Origin: Phytopythium helicoides
Taxonomy: Eukaryota; Oomycota; Peronosporomycetes; Pythiales; Pythiaceae
Assembly (NCBI GenBank): GCA_024867545.1
Contig: JANFNE010000006.1
Coordinates: 124,001 to 188,000, forward strand
Length of the DNA: 64,000 nt
Reading direction: 5' to 3'
In this document: piece after piece, positions 52,946-62,380 of the stretch
Layout: every line of letters begins with the position of its first letter
Numbering within the stretch: position 1 is the stretch's first letter
Made by a program: the position numbers and the translations under genes
The notes under the pieces: model-generated
Told to the model about the DNA's origin: nothing
Database searches by the model: none
Seen by the model: the letters and a program-made list of their open reading frames with translations, nothing else

Positions 52946-54298
52946 ATGATGCTCAAGGCACGCGCTGCCGCTGCGCGGCCGCTGGCCGGCGCTCGCTCGC
53001 TGCTGACCAAGGCGAGCGCCATGCCGGCCGTCCCGCTGACCGAGGCCTTCCCGTCGACGCCCGCGACGTCACCGCAGCCCGCGGCGGCGCCGTCGATCTC
53101 CAAGTCGGTCACGAACTCGGGGCTCGTGGTGGCTTCGGACGGAGCCAAGGGGCCGATCGCCACCATCGGCGTGCAGCTCAAGGCGGGATCGCGCTACGAG
53201 ACCGACGAGACGGCCGGCGTGTCGGCGCTCTTCTCCAAGATGGCGTTCCGCGCCACCGAGGCGCGCTCGGACCTGCGTCTGTACCGCGATATTGAGGCCA
53301 TTGGCGGCGTGGTGAACACGTTCGCTGGCCGTGAGTATGTGCGCTACAGCATTAGCGTCCTCGCAGACAAGCTTGCTGAAGCTGCTGAAATCCTGGCCGA
53401 GACGACGCTCGCTCCCAAGTTCGCGCACTGGGACATTGACACGCAGAAGGCGCTCGTCATCGCGGAGCTCGAGAACATCCAGAACAACACGTCGGCGCTG
53501 CTGCTGGAGAACGTGCACGCGGCTGCGTTCTACGACGACGCGACGCTGGGTCGCCCCGTGTTCTCGACGGAGAACCTGTCGAACCTGGACACGGAGGAGC
53601 TGTTTGCGTTCTACAACAAGTTCGTGAACACTGGCAACGCTGCTCTTGTGGGTACGGGAGTGGAGCAGAGCACGCTCGTGGACATTGCGAACGCGCACTT
53701 TGGATCTATTGCTACTGGTGCTGCTGTTGTTCCTGATGCTGCTCAGTACGTGGGTGGTGAGTCGCGTGTCAAGGTTGCGTCCAAGTTCACGCATGTGGCG
53801 CTCGCATTCCCGACGAGCAGTCGTTCGACTCCTGAATACGGCGCCACGCACGTGCTGCGCGCTCTGCTTGGCCTCCGTCTCAAGAGTAAGAAGGCGACAT
53901 CGTTCATGTCGAGCTACGAGGATGCTTCTCTCGTTGGCTTTTCGGGCTACGCCGCACCGGACCAGGCTGGCGCGCTCGTGAGTTCGTTTGTTGCCGAGTT
54001 CAAAAAGGCTGCGACGACTCCTGCGACCAAGGATGAGCTTGCGGCTGCCAAGGCGCTTTGCTCGCTGCAGTCGCTGAGCGGATACAACACGCGAGCTGGT
54101 ACGCTCAGCCGTGTGGGCATCGTAACTCTGACGTCCGGTTTCAAGTCGCGCTCGCCAACCGAGCACGTCAAGGACGTCACTGCCGAGACCGTTCAGGCTC
54201 TTGCCAAGAAGGCAATTGAGGCCAATCCGTCGCTTGCGGCCATTGGAAAGCTGACCGCCGTGCCGCATATCAATGCAGTGCGTCACCAGCTGCAGTAG
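52946..54298 (+). CDS. QCR2: Cytochrome bc1 core protein 2-like (M16 family), copy 1
   Basis: 450 residues in one exon. The Ala/Arg/Leu-rich leader (MMLKARAAAARPLAGARSLL) is a mitochondrial presequence. M16 fold: IATIGVQLKAGSRYETDETA, then GVSALFSKMAFRATEARS at the place where active MPP-beta/insulysin has HXXEH; the zinc ligands are absent, as in core protein 2. Further on: LRLYRDIEAIGGVVNTFAGR, FSTENLSNLDTEELFAFYNK. The protein belongs to respiratory complex III in the inner mitochondrial membrane. Two internal tracts are nearly identical to the paralogue starting at 56033, while neighbouring segments differ. Two adjacent ATGs (52946, 52949) are possible starts. Confidence 0.88.
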   Translation: MMLKARAAAARPLAGARSLLTKASAMPAVPLTEAFPSTPATSPQPAAAPSISKSVTNSGLVVASDGAKGPIATIGVQLKAGSRYETDETAGVSALFSKMAFRATEARSDLRLYRDIEAIGGVVNTFAGREYVRYSISVLADKLAEAAEILAETTLAPKFAHWDIDTQKALVIAELENIQNNTSALLLENVHAAAFYDDATLGRPVFSTENLSNLDTEELFAFYNKFVNTGNAALVGTGVEQSTLVDIANAHFGSIATGAAVVPDAAQYVGGESRVKVASKFTHVALAFPTSSRSTPEYGATHVLRALLGLRLKSKKATSFMSSYEDASLVGFSGYAAPDQAGALVSSFVAEFKKAATTPATKDELAAAKALCSLQSLSGYNTRAGTLSRVGIVTLTSGFKSRSPTEHVKDVTAETVQALAKKAIEANPSLAAIGKLTAVPHINAVRHQLQ

Positions 54299-56032
54299 AC
54301 ATTGTCTTCAAGTAGCAACGAAGATACAGTTCGGAACATAAAGAGAGGAGATGACTGCCTCCTTGAGCTGATTAAGGATTGATTGCTAGCAATTGACGGC
54401 CTTTATCACGGAGACTTCGAGACTGGGAAGCTGTTGTCAAAGTGTAGAATTGATCGCAACACATGCTATGGCATCAGTTCATCAAGCTACTGTGTTACTT
54501 CGTTATTTCGCACAACATAGGTAAGAAAAGGACTGGCATTGCTCTCCATGATCTTGCAGATGAGCCCAGAAGTAAGAGCAATGTGGTATGCGAGGAAGTT
54601 CTATGTGGAAATGACGATATGTTTTCGTTCCTCGTGAAACACGGAGAAGACATCAACTTGAGAACTGGAAGGTAAGAAAATGTCGTGTCTACATTTGTGC
54701 GGTATCTCGAGACACCAACTACGTGCTAAAGGTCCTAAAGATACTACCAGACCTCGGGGTAGCCCCAAGTGCTTGTGATGAGGTTCAATTGCGTCTCTCG
54801 CTTGCGATTTCGTCTATGATGTTGAAGCAGCGCTTTCAAACTTCATTGCATATACCATGCTAAAGCATAAAGCTGAACTTTTAGCTAGTTCACATACCCG
54901 AGCAGATCCGAGTCGATAAGACTATTTCATTAATGATCTAACATTCTGGCAGCATTGAGTGTTCGATGCACAGTCAAGTTGAAGCACTCCAACTAACCAT
55001 GTAGTCATTACCGCACGAAGATGAAACTACTCGACAACGAGTCGCTCTCTCACAGGTGGATGCAAAAGCAAAGAGGACTAGGTTCGTATAACGATTGCAA
55101 AATCTTTAGAGTACAGAACAACTTGTTGGTGACTTTCACGAGCATAACGTCCTTAAGGGTCTCACCAAGAAGTCATGAAGAGCTCCACTCGAGTTAACAA
55201 TCAAGTCTCCAACGGCGAAGTGAACATGAACCAAGCATCTCGGGAAGTCTTCATACACAGCAAAGCTCCGCATTCTCTAAATTTGCGGGTTGTTGTGCTT
55301 GACAACTGGCTTGGTAAAATTCTGTTGGACTTCTCTCTAATGCTATCCGTCTTGGTCAAAGAGCATGCCTTCCAACTGCCACCAGATAATCTTGGTGCGG
55401 GCGACATTCCCCACGCAAACCGTGGTCGATAAAAAGCGATTCAAGTGTCAATAAGGTAACATGCATTGCTTGAATAGTACGGTTGATTTCCGCTTCACCT
55501 TCTAAAAGCATTTGACCGGACGCACCAAAGTCCCAAGAAGAGAGAGAGAGAGAGCAACCGTGCTCCAAGGATAGGATAGTGAATACACCCCAAGCTCCAT
55601 CAATCGCTCTTTGCTGGGACCTCGGGATGGATTGACGGGCTCGAAACTAGAGAAGTAGACTTCACAATAAAACAGCGACGATGGGACTTTTCAATAGTCT
55701 TTCGGCTGCACGGCTTCTCCTTGACGTGGCCTCCAGACCCCGATGGCTACCACGATGCACTGTTGCCATCCCTGGTGTCCGTCATGATGTGGACCACCGG
55801 TAGCAGTAAGGTTCGCATCCTGGATACGTTCGCACTTATCTGCCTCACCCTACATCCCTCGCCGATCGTTTAAAACACTTTCCTTTTTCTCCTACTTTCA
55901 CTATGCTCAATCGTTTAAAACACCGTCGGCGGGGTTTTGGTCCAAAGACAAGCGACCCCCTCCGGCCGATCGCCGCGGCCGCACATTTCCCCCCGCTGGT
56001 TCCGGTCGCCCCCGCCCACGCGCGTGTCCGCC
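54299..56032. other. 1.7-kb spacer between the tandem bc1 core genes
   Basis: AT-richer than its surroundings. Frames such as 54463-54675 and 55175-55432 (+) have no recognisable domain. There is a (GA)n run at ~55537-55554. A 14-bp direct repeat ATCGTTTAAAACAC occurs at 55865-55878 and 55910-55923, about 110-170 bp before the second gene's ATG, and may be a promoter element. No similarity to the 5' flank of copy 1 is apparent by eye. Confidence 0.45.
55865..55923. repeat. 14-bp direct repeat ATCGTTTAAAACAC, two copies
   Basis: Exact copies at 55865-55878 and 55910-55923, 45 bp apart, in the proximal upstream region of the second core gene. Confidence 0.8.
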
Positions 56033-57397
56033 ATGCTCTCGACCGCCTCGAGCTCCGCCAAGCAGGCGGTGCGCGCCTCCGGCGTGCGCGCGTTCTTCGC
56101 CAAGGCCAGCGCCATGCCGGCCGTTGGTCTGGACGAGGAGTTCCCGGCCGTGCCGGCCACGTCCCCCAAGGCGCCGGCGGCTGCCAAGCTGGCCAAGTCG
56201 GTGGCCGCCTCGGGGCTCACGATCGCCTCGGACGACCGCGCGGGCGCCGTCGCCACCATCGGCGTGCAGCTCAAGGCGGGATCGCGCTACGAGACCGACG
56301 AGACGGCCGGCGTGTCGGCGCTCTTCTCCAAGATGGCGTTCCGCGCCACCGAGGCGCGCTCGGACCTGCGTCTGTACCGCGATATTGAGGCCATTGGCGG
56401 CGTGGTGAACACGGTCGCCTCGCGCGAGTCGGTGCGCTACAGCATCAGCGTGCTGCCCGACCAGCTGGAGGCCGCGGCCGCCATCCTGGCCGAGACGACG
56501 CTCGCTCCCAAGTTCGCGCACTGGGACATTGACACCCAGAAGGCGCTCGTCATCGCGGAGCTCGAGAACATCCAGAACAACACGTCGGCGCTGCTGCTGG
56601 AGAACGTGCACGCGGCTGCGTTCTACGACGACGCGACGCTGGGTCGCCCCGTGTTCTCGACGGAGAACCTGTCGAACCTGGACACGGAGGAGCTGTTTGC
56701 GTTCTACAACAAGTTCGTGAACACTGGCAACGCTGCTCTTGTGGGTACGGGTGTGGAGCAGAGCACGCTCGTGGACATTGCGAACGCGCACTTTGGATCT
56801 ATTGCTACTGGTGCTGCTGTTGTTCCTGAGGCTGCTCAGTACGTGGGTGGTGAGTCGCGTGTCAAGGTTGCGTCCAAGTTCACCAACGTCGCCGTTGCCT
56901 TCCCGGTGGCTGGTCGCTCCAACGCTGCCGAGTACGGTGCCTCGCACGTGCTGCGCGCTCTGCTTGGCCTGCGCCTGAAGAACAAGCACGCCTCGTCGTT
57001 CCTGTCGAGCTACGACGACGCTGGCCTTGTGGGTTTCTCGGGCTACGCCGCGCCGGACCAGGCTGGTGCCCTTGTCAGCTCGTTCATTGCTGAGATCAAG
57101 AAGGTTGCTGCCACGGCCCCGACCAAGGAAGAGCTGGCTGCTGCCCAGGCCGCTGCCGCCTTCACTGCTCTGGACACGTACTCTACTCGCCAGGGCGGCC
57201 TGTCGCTTGTGGGCTACGCCGCCCGTGCGCCGGCTGACCGCAGCCTGAAGACCCCGCTGCAGACGGCGGAGGCCGTGACGGCCAAGGCCGTGCAGGACCT
57301 GGCCAAGAAGGCCATCTCGTCGGTGCCGTCGGTTGCTGCCATCGGTAAGCTGAGCACCGTCCCGCACCTCGACGCCGTCATCAAGCAGCTGAAGTAA
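56033..57397 (+). CDS. QCR2: Cytochrome bc1 core protein 2-like (M16 family), copy 2
   Basis: 454 residues in one exon from the ATG at 56033 (MLSTASSSAKQAVRASGVRAFF, a mitochondrial presequence). The frame is open further upstream, but there it is Pro/Arg-rich and probably 5' UTR. It has the same architecture as copy 1 and likewise no HXXEH. Codon choice in the unique parts is more strongly C/G-ending than in copy 1 (for example the segment at 56414-56482), suggesting this is the more highly expressed gene. Two blocks match copy 1 at a constant offset of 3,093 bp, consistent with gene conversion after tandem duplication. Confidence 0.9.
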   Translation: MLSTASSSAKQAVRASGVRAFFAKASAMPAVGLDEEFPAVPATSPKAPAAAKLAKSVAASGLTIASDDRAGAVATIGVQLKAGSRYETDETAGVSALFSKMAFRATEARSDLRLYRDIEAIGGVVNTVASRESVRYSISVLPDQLEAAAAILAETTLAPKFAHWDIDTQKALVIAELENIQNNTSALLLENVHAAAFYDDATLGRPVFSTENLSNLDTEELFAFYNKFVNTGNAALVGTGVEQSTLVDIANAHFGSIATGAAVVPEAAQYVGGESRVKVASKFTNVAVAFPVAGRSNAAEYGASHVLRALLGLRLKNKHASSFLSSYDDAGLVGFSGYAAPDQAGALVSSFIAEIKKVAATAPTKEELAAAQAAAAFTALDTYSTRQGGLSLVGYAARAPADRSLKTPLQTAEAVTAKAVQDLAKKAISSVPSVAAIGKLSTVPHLDAVIKQLK

Positions 57398-57770
57398 GCG
57401 CCTCGGCTGTCGCGGGATCGGTTTGCGGACGGAGGGGTTTGCAGAACGTTGCTGCTGTTGTCCTCTCGACCTCACAGCCTGCGTGGTGAGTCAACATCCT
57501 TCGATTCCAGGTCGCTGTGTTGTCATGATCTAATATAGAGTGGTGGGTGGCGAAAAAAGCACGTGATGTGGTTCGAGACTGGGCGGGAATGGGCGGTGAA
57601 GCGAAGGAACAGGAGAAGAGGAGGCAATATCGGCAGTGGTCGACCCTACTGTAAGCTCGGTTTGCGGCAAATGAAAGCACTAACCAGAAAACACACAGAA
57701 TTTGCAGTACTACGGAGACCAAGTCCGTTGGATTCATTTTTCTTTTCTTGACGCTTGGTTGCGATCGACT
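57398..57770. other. Convergent 3' region
   Basis: 373 bp between bc1 core copy 2 (+) and METTL17 (-). No supported gene. Confidence 0.4.
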
Positions 57771-59366
57771 CTACTTTGACTTTGTGTCCTTGTAGATCGA
57801 CGCGTCTGCAGGCCATGACGCACCCCAGTGAGCCTTTCGAGACGCGCGGTATACCTCACGGATGGCCTTGCCCTTGGTCACGCTGCGTCTCTCAAGGTTG
57901 CCCTGCATAGACGTCCATATTAGTAAGCGCTGAAATGCACTTTCGTGGTCTCGAATTGCGATGAACATACCTCTGGAGTGCACAGGTCGAGGTGCACGTG
58001 CCGAGTCGCAAGCAAGGGACTGCGTATGAGGCGCGCAAGCTGCCCGTCATTCTTCAACTTCGCAGTCCCAGCCTGCTTCTGAAGAATCACATAGGAGAAC
58101 TTGGCTCCCTTCTGTCCATGCCAGCGCTTGGTCGTGGCAACGCGAGGATATTGCACCTTTGGAGCACGCTGCACGAAATGGCACCAGGTTCCTCCGATTG
58201 CTGGGCACTTTAGACAACCAGAAACAAATTAGTTGGTGTTTCATGCTCAGAAAACATTGCGGTCATTTTCGTACCTCGTGCTGATGCGGGCACGGCGCAA
58301 CGATGCGTACTCGTTCGCTGCTTGTTGCTTGCTGCTCGTCTGCTTCATCATCATCGTTCCCACCCTCCTGCTCGTTCACCGTGTCGAGAACAAATTGACG
58401 CGCGGAACGAACTTGATGCGATCCCCACGGATTTCCGTCGTCGACGAGAACAAGGCAACCACCCTCAGCCAGCAGCTCCCACAAAGCCGAGGTCACGGCG
58501 ACGCGCTCAAAGTCGCTTGTGAGATCGGAAAGCACAAAGTTTGCAGCGATGAGGTCGTACTGAATTGCATCCTCTTTCTTCCCAGCTGCGTCGATCTCAC
58601 GCGCTAGATCAGCGATGCTGCGGCGCACGCTGAGGCCAGGGAAATCCTCTAGAATCGTCGAGGCAGCGTCGACCATGGACTGACTCGGCTCGACGATGCG
58701 GTAGCTGTCCAAGGATTCTCCAAACAGCTCATGGGCGACCCAGGACGCGGTGCCAGGCCCAGCACCAAAGTCCAGCATCGAACGCGGCTTGAACGAGGGC
58801 AGTCTGCGCTTCAGCTCGCGCATCACGTTATGCGCGGTAGCGTATGCGTCTTCGACCTCGAACGCGAGGTACGCGAGCGTCTCGGACGGGCCGTACGCGA
58901 ACGCCTTGATCTGCTGCGTCTTGTCTAGCGTCCATCCGAGCGGCCGCGTGTGCATATCGAGCGGGATGCCACGCGCGGCGGCGTCTCCCACGGCGCGCAG
59001 CTTCTCGCGCAGCATCTCAAGCTGCGAGTGCGAGCGCGCGCGCACGATGGCTGTGATGCGCTCCAGCAGCTCCTCGGGCATCTCCACGCGCTGCGTCAGC
59101 CCATTCTGCGAGATCTCGTCGATGGACGCGAGCAGGTCGATCGAGTTGAGCAAGTTCGTTGGCTTGGAAGCGCCCGAGGCTTTGCTCTGCGCGGCTTTGG
59201 CGCGGCGCAGACGCCGAGCGCGCGGGCTGCGGCTCGACGGAGCCGATGAGAACGCGGCCGCTGGCTGAAGCAGCAGCTGCAGCTGGTGGTGGAGCTGGAG
59301 CGCAGGCGCGCTGAGCGCGAAGCGGCGGCTGGAGGCACGCGCGAGTTGTAGCCCAGCGGCCCGCAT
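57771..59366 (-). CDS. METTL17: Mitoribosome assembly methyltransferase-like METTL17/Rsm22, three exons
   Basis: Exons 58275-59366, 57971-58207 and 57771-57902 give 486 residues, all joins in phase 0. An Arg/Ala/Leu-rich mitochondrial leader comes first. A helical Rsm22 region (YGPSETLAYLAFEVEDAYA) precedes the SAM-binding fold with LDFGAGPGTASWV, and LVLVDDGNPWGSHQ follows. The splice after VAPCPHQHE restores CPAIGGTWCHFVQR, then KFSYVILQKQ. The cysteines in PCPHQHEC, WCHF and the later DLCTPE match positions reported to hold an iron-sulphur cluster in human METTL17. The protein is needed for small mitoribosomal subunit assembly. Confidence 0.92.
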
Positions 59367-60340
59367 GACGCTCGGTGGTGGATGGGATCCGGTGGCTGCC
59401 GGCGAGCAGCTACGTTGGGATTCTGTACTGGAGGTTTGAAGTGGGTTTGAAGTTGTTTGTATAGGTTCATGAAAGTGGAAAGGATATTTTGGAGGTAAAT
59501 TTTATCTTAGCGTCCCGGTGATTTGGATAACTATGATTTATACGAGGTCTGCATCTGTGACTTGGTGCTCGTTTGTCTCGACTTTTAGGCGCCGCGCAAG
59601 TGCGTGCTGGAGATCATGAGCGCGCTGGACGAGCGCTCGAGCTGCTTGGGTGGGGGAGCAGTCGATAACGATGCGCTGTTTGCTTTACTTGAGTGCCTGC
59701 TTCCTTGTCGTCACAGCCACAGGCAACAATTCGTGTTTTTGAGCGAGGAATGTTCGTGGATGACAGACTTCCAACTCGGCGTCAGCAGCCTCATGCGCTC
59801 GGAGCTACTCTTTGCTCCATCGAGCGTTCCTGGTCCATGCTCCGCGCAAGTCGTTGCAACTGTAGTACGGCGACGTCTCATCCACCGTGGCGATTGCTTC
59901 GTACGTATATACTCTGGACCTAGCATGCAGCAGATTGCCGCGAAGGCGCTGTGCCAGCACCAGTGCGCGCGCGCCAACGGGCGTGGCTCCTCTGCGAACT
60001 TTCCGGTGTGCGGCGGCCATGGCGCCCACCCGACGATATGCTGCTTTCACTATGGCGCGGGACGCGCTCACCGCCATCCGCGCGAGCCTGGCGTGCCTCC
60101 CGAGCGCGTCCATCTCGTCGCTCGGCGGCTTTTCTTTCGCAAGGCGGCCATGGTCCGCCCAATGCGCCACCGGCGCCACTTTCTGTGCTTTTTGAAGCAG
60201 CGCCCCCTTCTTTGGAGTAGCCCGCACGGCGGATAGAGAGTGGCGCGGAGGACATTGGTGCGCTTCAACATCAGATGCGTGCAAGGTGACGTCGTGTCTG
60301 TACGGTACATTGGCGGTGCTGGCAGCACATGGCTGCAGCC

Positions 60341-60654
60341 ATGTGTGTGCTCTGCAGAGGCTGTCGGCCGTGCGTGACGCTCCTTCCGTACCGCACGATC
60401 TCAAAGATGCGCCTTTGCACAAGCGGGAAAAGCAGGCGAAAGCGGCCCAAGAGACCGATCGCAATTGCGAGAGGAGCGCTTGACGAGCACGGCGTGGACT
60501 CTCTCGTCACACGCGTACGTACGTGCGTCAAGTCATGTCAAGTCGAACGTGACGCAGCTTCTGACTATTTGCTGCCGTTTCAGCGGACCCGTCGACGAAT
60601 GGAGAGGATGCCGAGGCGATGGACGACGCTCTCTCGGTGTCCCTCGAATTGTAG
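60341..60654 (+). CDS. Possible terminal exons of an unidentified gene
   Basis: A frame reading ...IAIARGALDEHGVDSLVTRV reaches a strong donor GTACGTGC at 60519; the acceptor TTTCAG ends at 60583. Removing this 65-nt intron gives ...SLVTRVPDPSTNGEDAEAM and an acidic C-terminus ending at the TAG 60652-60654. Intron size and sites match the confirmed genes. The 5' boundary and any upstream exons are unknown; an alternative frame over 60350-60480 also looks coding-like. No family is recognised. Confidence 0.3.
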
Positions 60655-60739
60655 GGAGCGACCGGCCTACGTAGAGGACAGTGCAGGTTTGTAGCAGGCA
60701 GGCAGCAGGCAGGCACTCGCGTCCGCCGCAAAGACGGCG

Positions 60740-61138
60740 GTGTCGACGGGATGGAGCACAGTGGCATCGCCTCAAGTCGCCAGTCGCATTCCCGAGCAGT
60801 CTCCGGGCTGGCAGCAGCGACACCACGACATTCACAAAAAGCTGCTGCTACACAACCGGCAGCGTCCACCCCAAGCGCCTTTGGGCCCCGCATTGGCCAC
60901 GCCAGCGGAACGGAAGGAGCAGCAGGAGAATCAAGTGAGAGCACCTCGAGTGTCGAGGCCTTCTTCCCGATCGCATCGCGTGTCACCGAGCCAGCGGATG
61001 TCAAATCCGAAGGGAGCCGCTCGGCGTCCGTCGCATCCTCGCCGCGTCGTCGGGTTGCCCAATCAGAGGGGTGTCAGCGCATCCCCGCGGGTCCAACTCT
61101 CATATTCGGAGCGCCACCTGTCGACGCCGCAGCCATAG
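60740..61138 (+). CDS. Possible exon pair, unidentified basic protein
   Basis: The frame is open from a GTG at 60740 with no ATG, so an upstream exon would be needed. It reads SRIPEQSPGWQQRHHDIHKK and ERKEQQENQ, then a donor GTGAGAG at 60935; an acceptor at 60994 would remove 60 nt in frame. The downstream part is Arg/Pro/Ser-rich to a TAG at 61136-61138. It may be one gene with the 60.3-60.65 kb segment or a separate one. Weak support. Confidence 0.25.
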   Translation: MSTGWSTVASPQVASRIPEQSPGWQQRHHDIHKKLLLHNRQRPPQAPLGPALATPAERKEQQENQVRAPRVSRPSSRSHRVSPSQRMSNPKGAARRPSHPRRVVGLPNQRGVSASPRVQLSYSERHLSTPQP

Positions 61139-61775
61139 CCCGGGCGCCTCACTATGCGATACGACCCAAGAGCCGGGCCACTTTGGCGAATGCAATACCA
61201 CCGGCTATCATGTTTTGCAATTCAAAACAGCAACGATATCCAGATCTAACCCAATGATACTCACAGTATATCAGAACCCAAAGGGTCGGACACCAACAGC
61301 AACAGGACACATCCGCGGGCTATGCGCCGCACACTTGCAAAAACCTACACAATCCTGAAGATAAAAAAACGCCCGAGCGAGTACTTTTTCAAATTTCAAA
61401 CCGAGCGAACGCGCGCGAAAACCAGTGCAGAGTGTCTCCCAACTCCATGTGGATCTTGCTGACGCGATGTCAGGGCGACAACGGGGCGGCTCGTCGGGTG
61501 TCCGAACGAGCGCAGAGCCTTTTCAGGTGCGTCCGTTGCAGCTGAACGCACGTACGTACGGACACGAAGGCAGCTTGAGAAAAAAAAAAAACTGGTCGTT
61601 GACGACGTCGACGTGATTGAACGTCGTGATGGCCTGAGGATCGCGCGGCGATTTGCGCCAATCACGGCTCAATGGGATCTCCAACGGTGGGTGCGAGGAT
61701 GAGTGGACAGGGAGTTGGGACACGCCGGAGGCGCGGCCCGTCTGCTCTCTTCTTCTTGTCGGCTGGTCGCGCGTT

Positions 61776-62012
61776 GGGATTGGCTGATTTAGCGATCCCC
61801 AGCTGTCGCGACGTACCCGTCCCGTCTGCGCAGTTGCTCGTCTGCTGTGTGGTTGATTTGTCGTTTATCTGGAGTGCAGTATGTGCATACTGTATGATTG
61901 TGTCAAAAGGTATCTCAAGAGAAAGGGTGTGTGTGATAGAAACGAGCGAGCGATGTGTGGCCATCTGGGATTGGCTGAAAACCCTTGTGCCCGCGTTTGC
62001 TATTGGTCCAAT
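61776..62012 (+). promoter_or_regulatory. CCAAT-box cluster upstream of the Cys/His-repeat gene
   Basis: An identical 12-mer GGGATTGGCTGA occurs at 61776-61787 and 61967-61978, and TATTGGTCCAAT lies at 62001-62012. All contain the inverted CCAAT pentamer bound by NF-Y in other eukaryotes. They lie 370-605 bp before the ATG at 62381. Another GCCAATCA lies at ~61659-61666. Function is inferred. Confidence 0.4.
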
Positions 62013-62380
62013 GCGCGCAGAATCAGGGCGCGACCGCGTAAGAGACGGTTCCGGTCGTCGGCCAAGGTTGCTCGTTTGGGGGCGGCAAGGTGGGTGGAGG
62101 CGGGCCACTAGCTTATCCCTCTTGAGAATAGTATGGTATAGTCCGCGCAAGGCAACTCGGGCCGAATCAATCAAACCACCATCGAGAGAGAAAGGCGGGC
62201 GGCGCGGCGCGCTCGATATTGTTACTTTCTCCACCGGCGCGCTGGTACGTAGAGCGCGCAGCCAGCCAAGCCGCCGTGCAAGCGAAGACGACACGCGACC
62301 AGTAGCTCACACGGCCTCGTGGTGGCGCTGCCTCTCCCCGTCTCTAGTCTCCAATCTCTCTCGTCGTCGACGCTCGCTGC

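Larger units (their letters stand above)
59367..62380. other. 3-kb largely unresolved region
   Basis: Between METTL17 (-) and the Cys/His-repeat gene (+). Many overlapping short frames occur on both strands. Sequences that look coding include ~59591-59700 (+, CVLEIMSALDERSSC), ~60340-60654 (+) and 60740-61138 (+), with plausible splice sites for the latter two, but I could not assemble one protein. From ~61400 to 62380 the sequence looks like promoter/5' UTR of the downstream gene. Confidence 0.4.

Noticed and set aside
55907..57475. 522-codon minus-strand frame opposite bc1 core copy 2 (and 53069-54286 opposite copy 1)
   Set aside because: Both are antisense shadows of conserved M16 genes; the translated Arg/Val/His-rich sequence has no domain.
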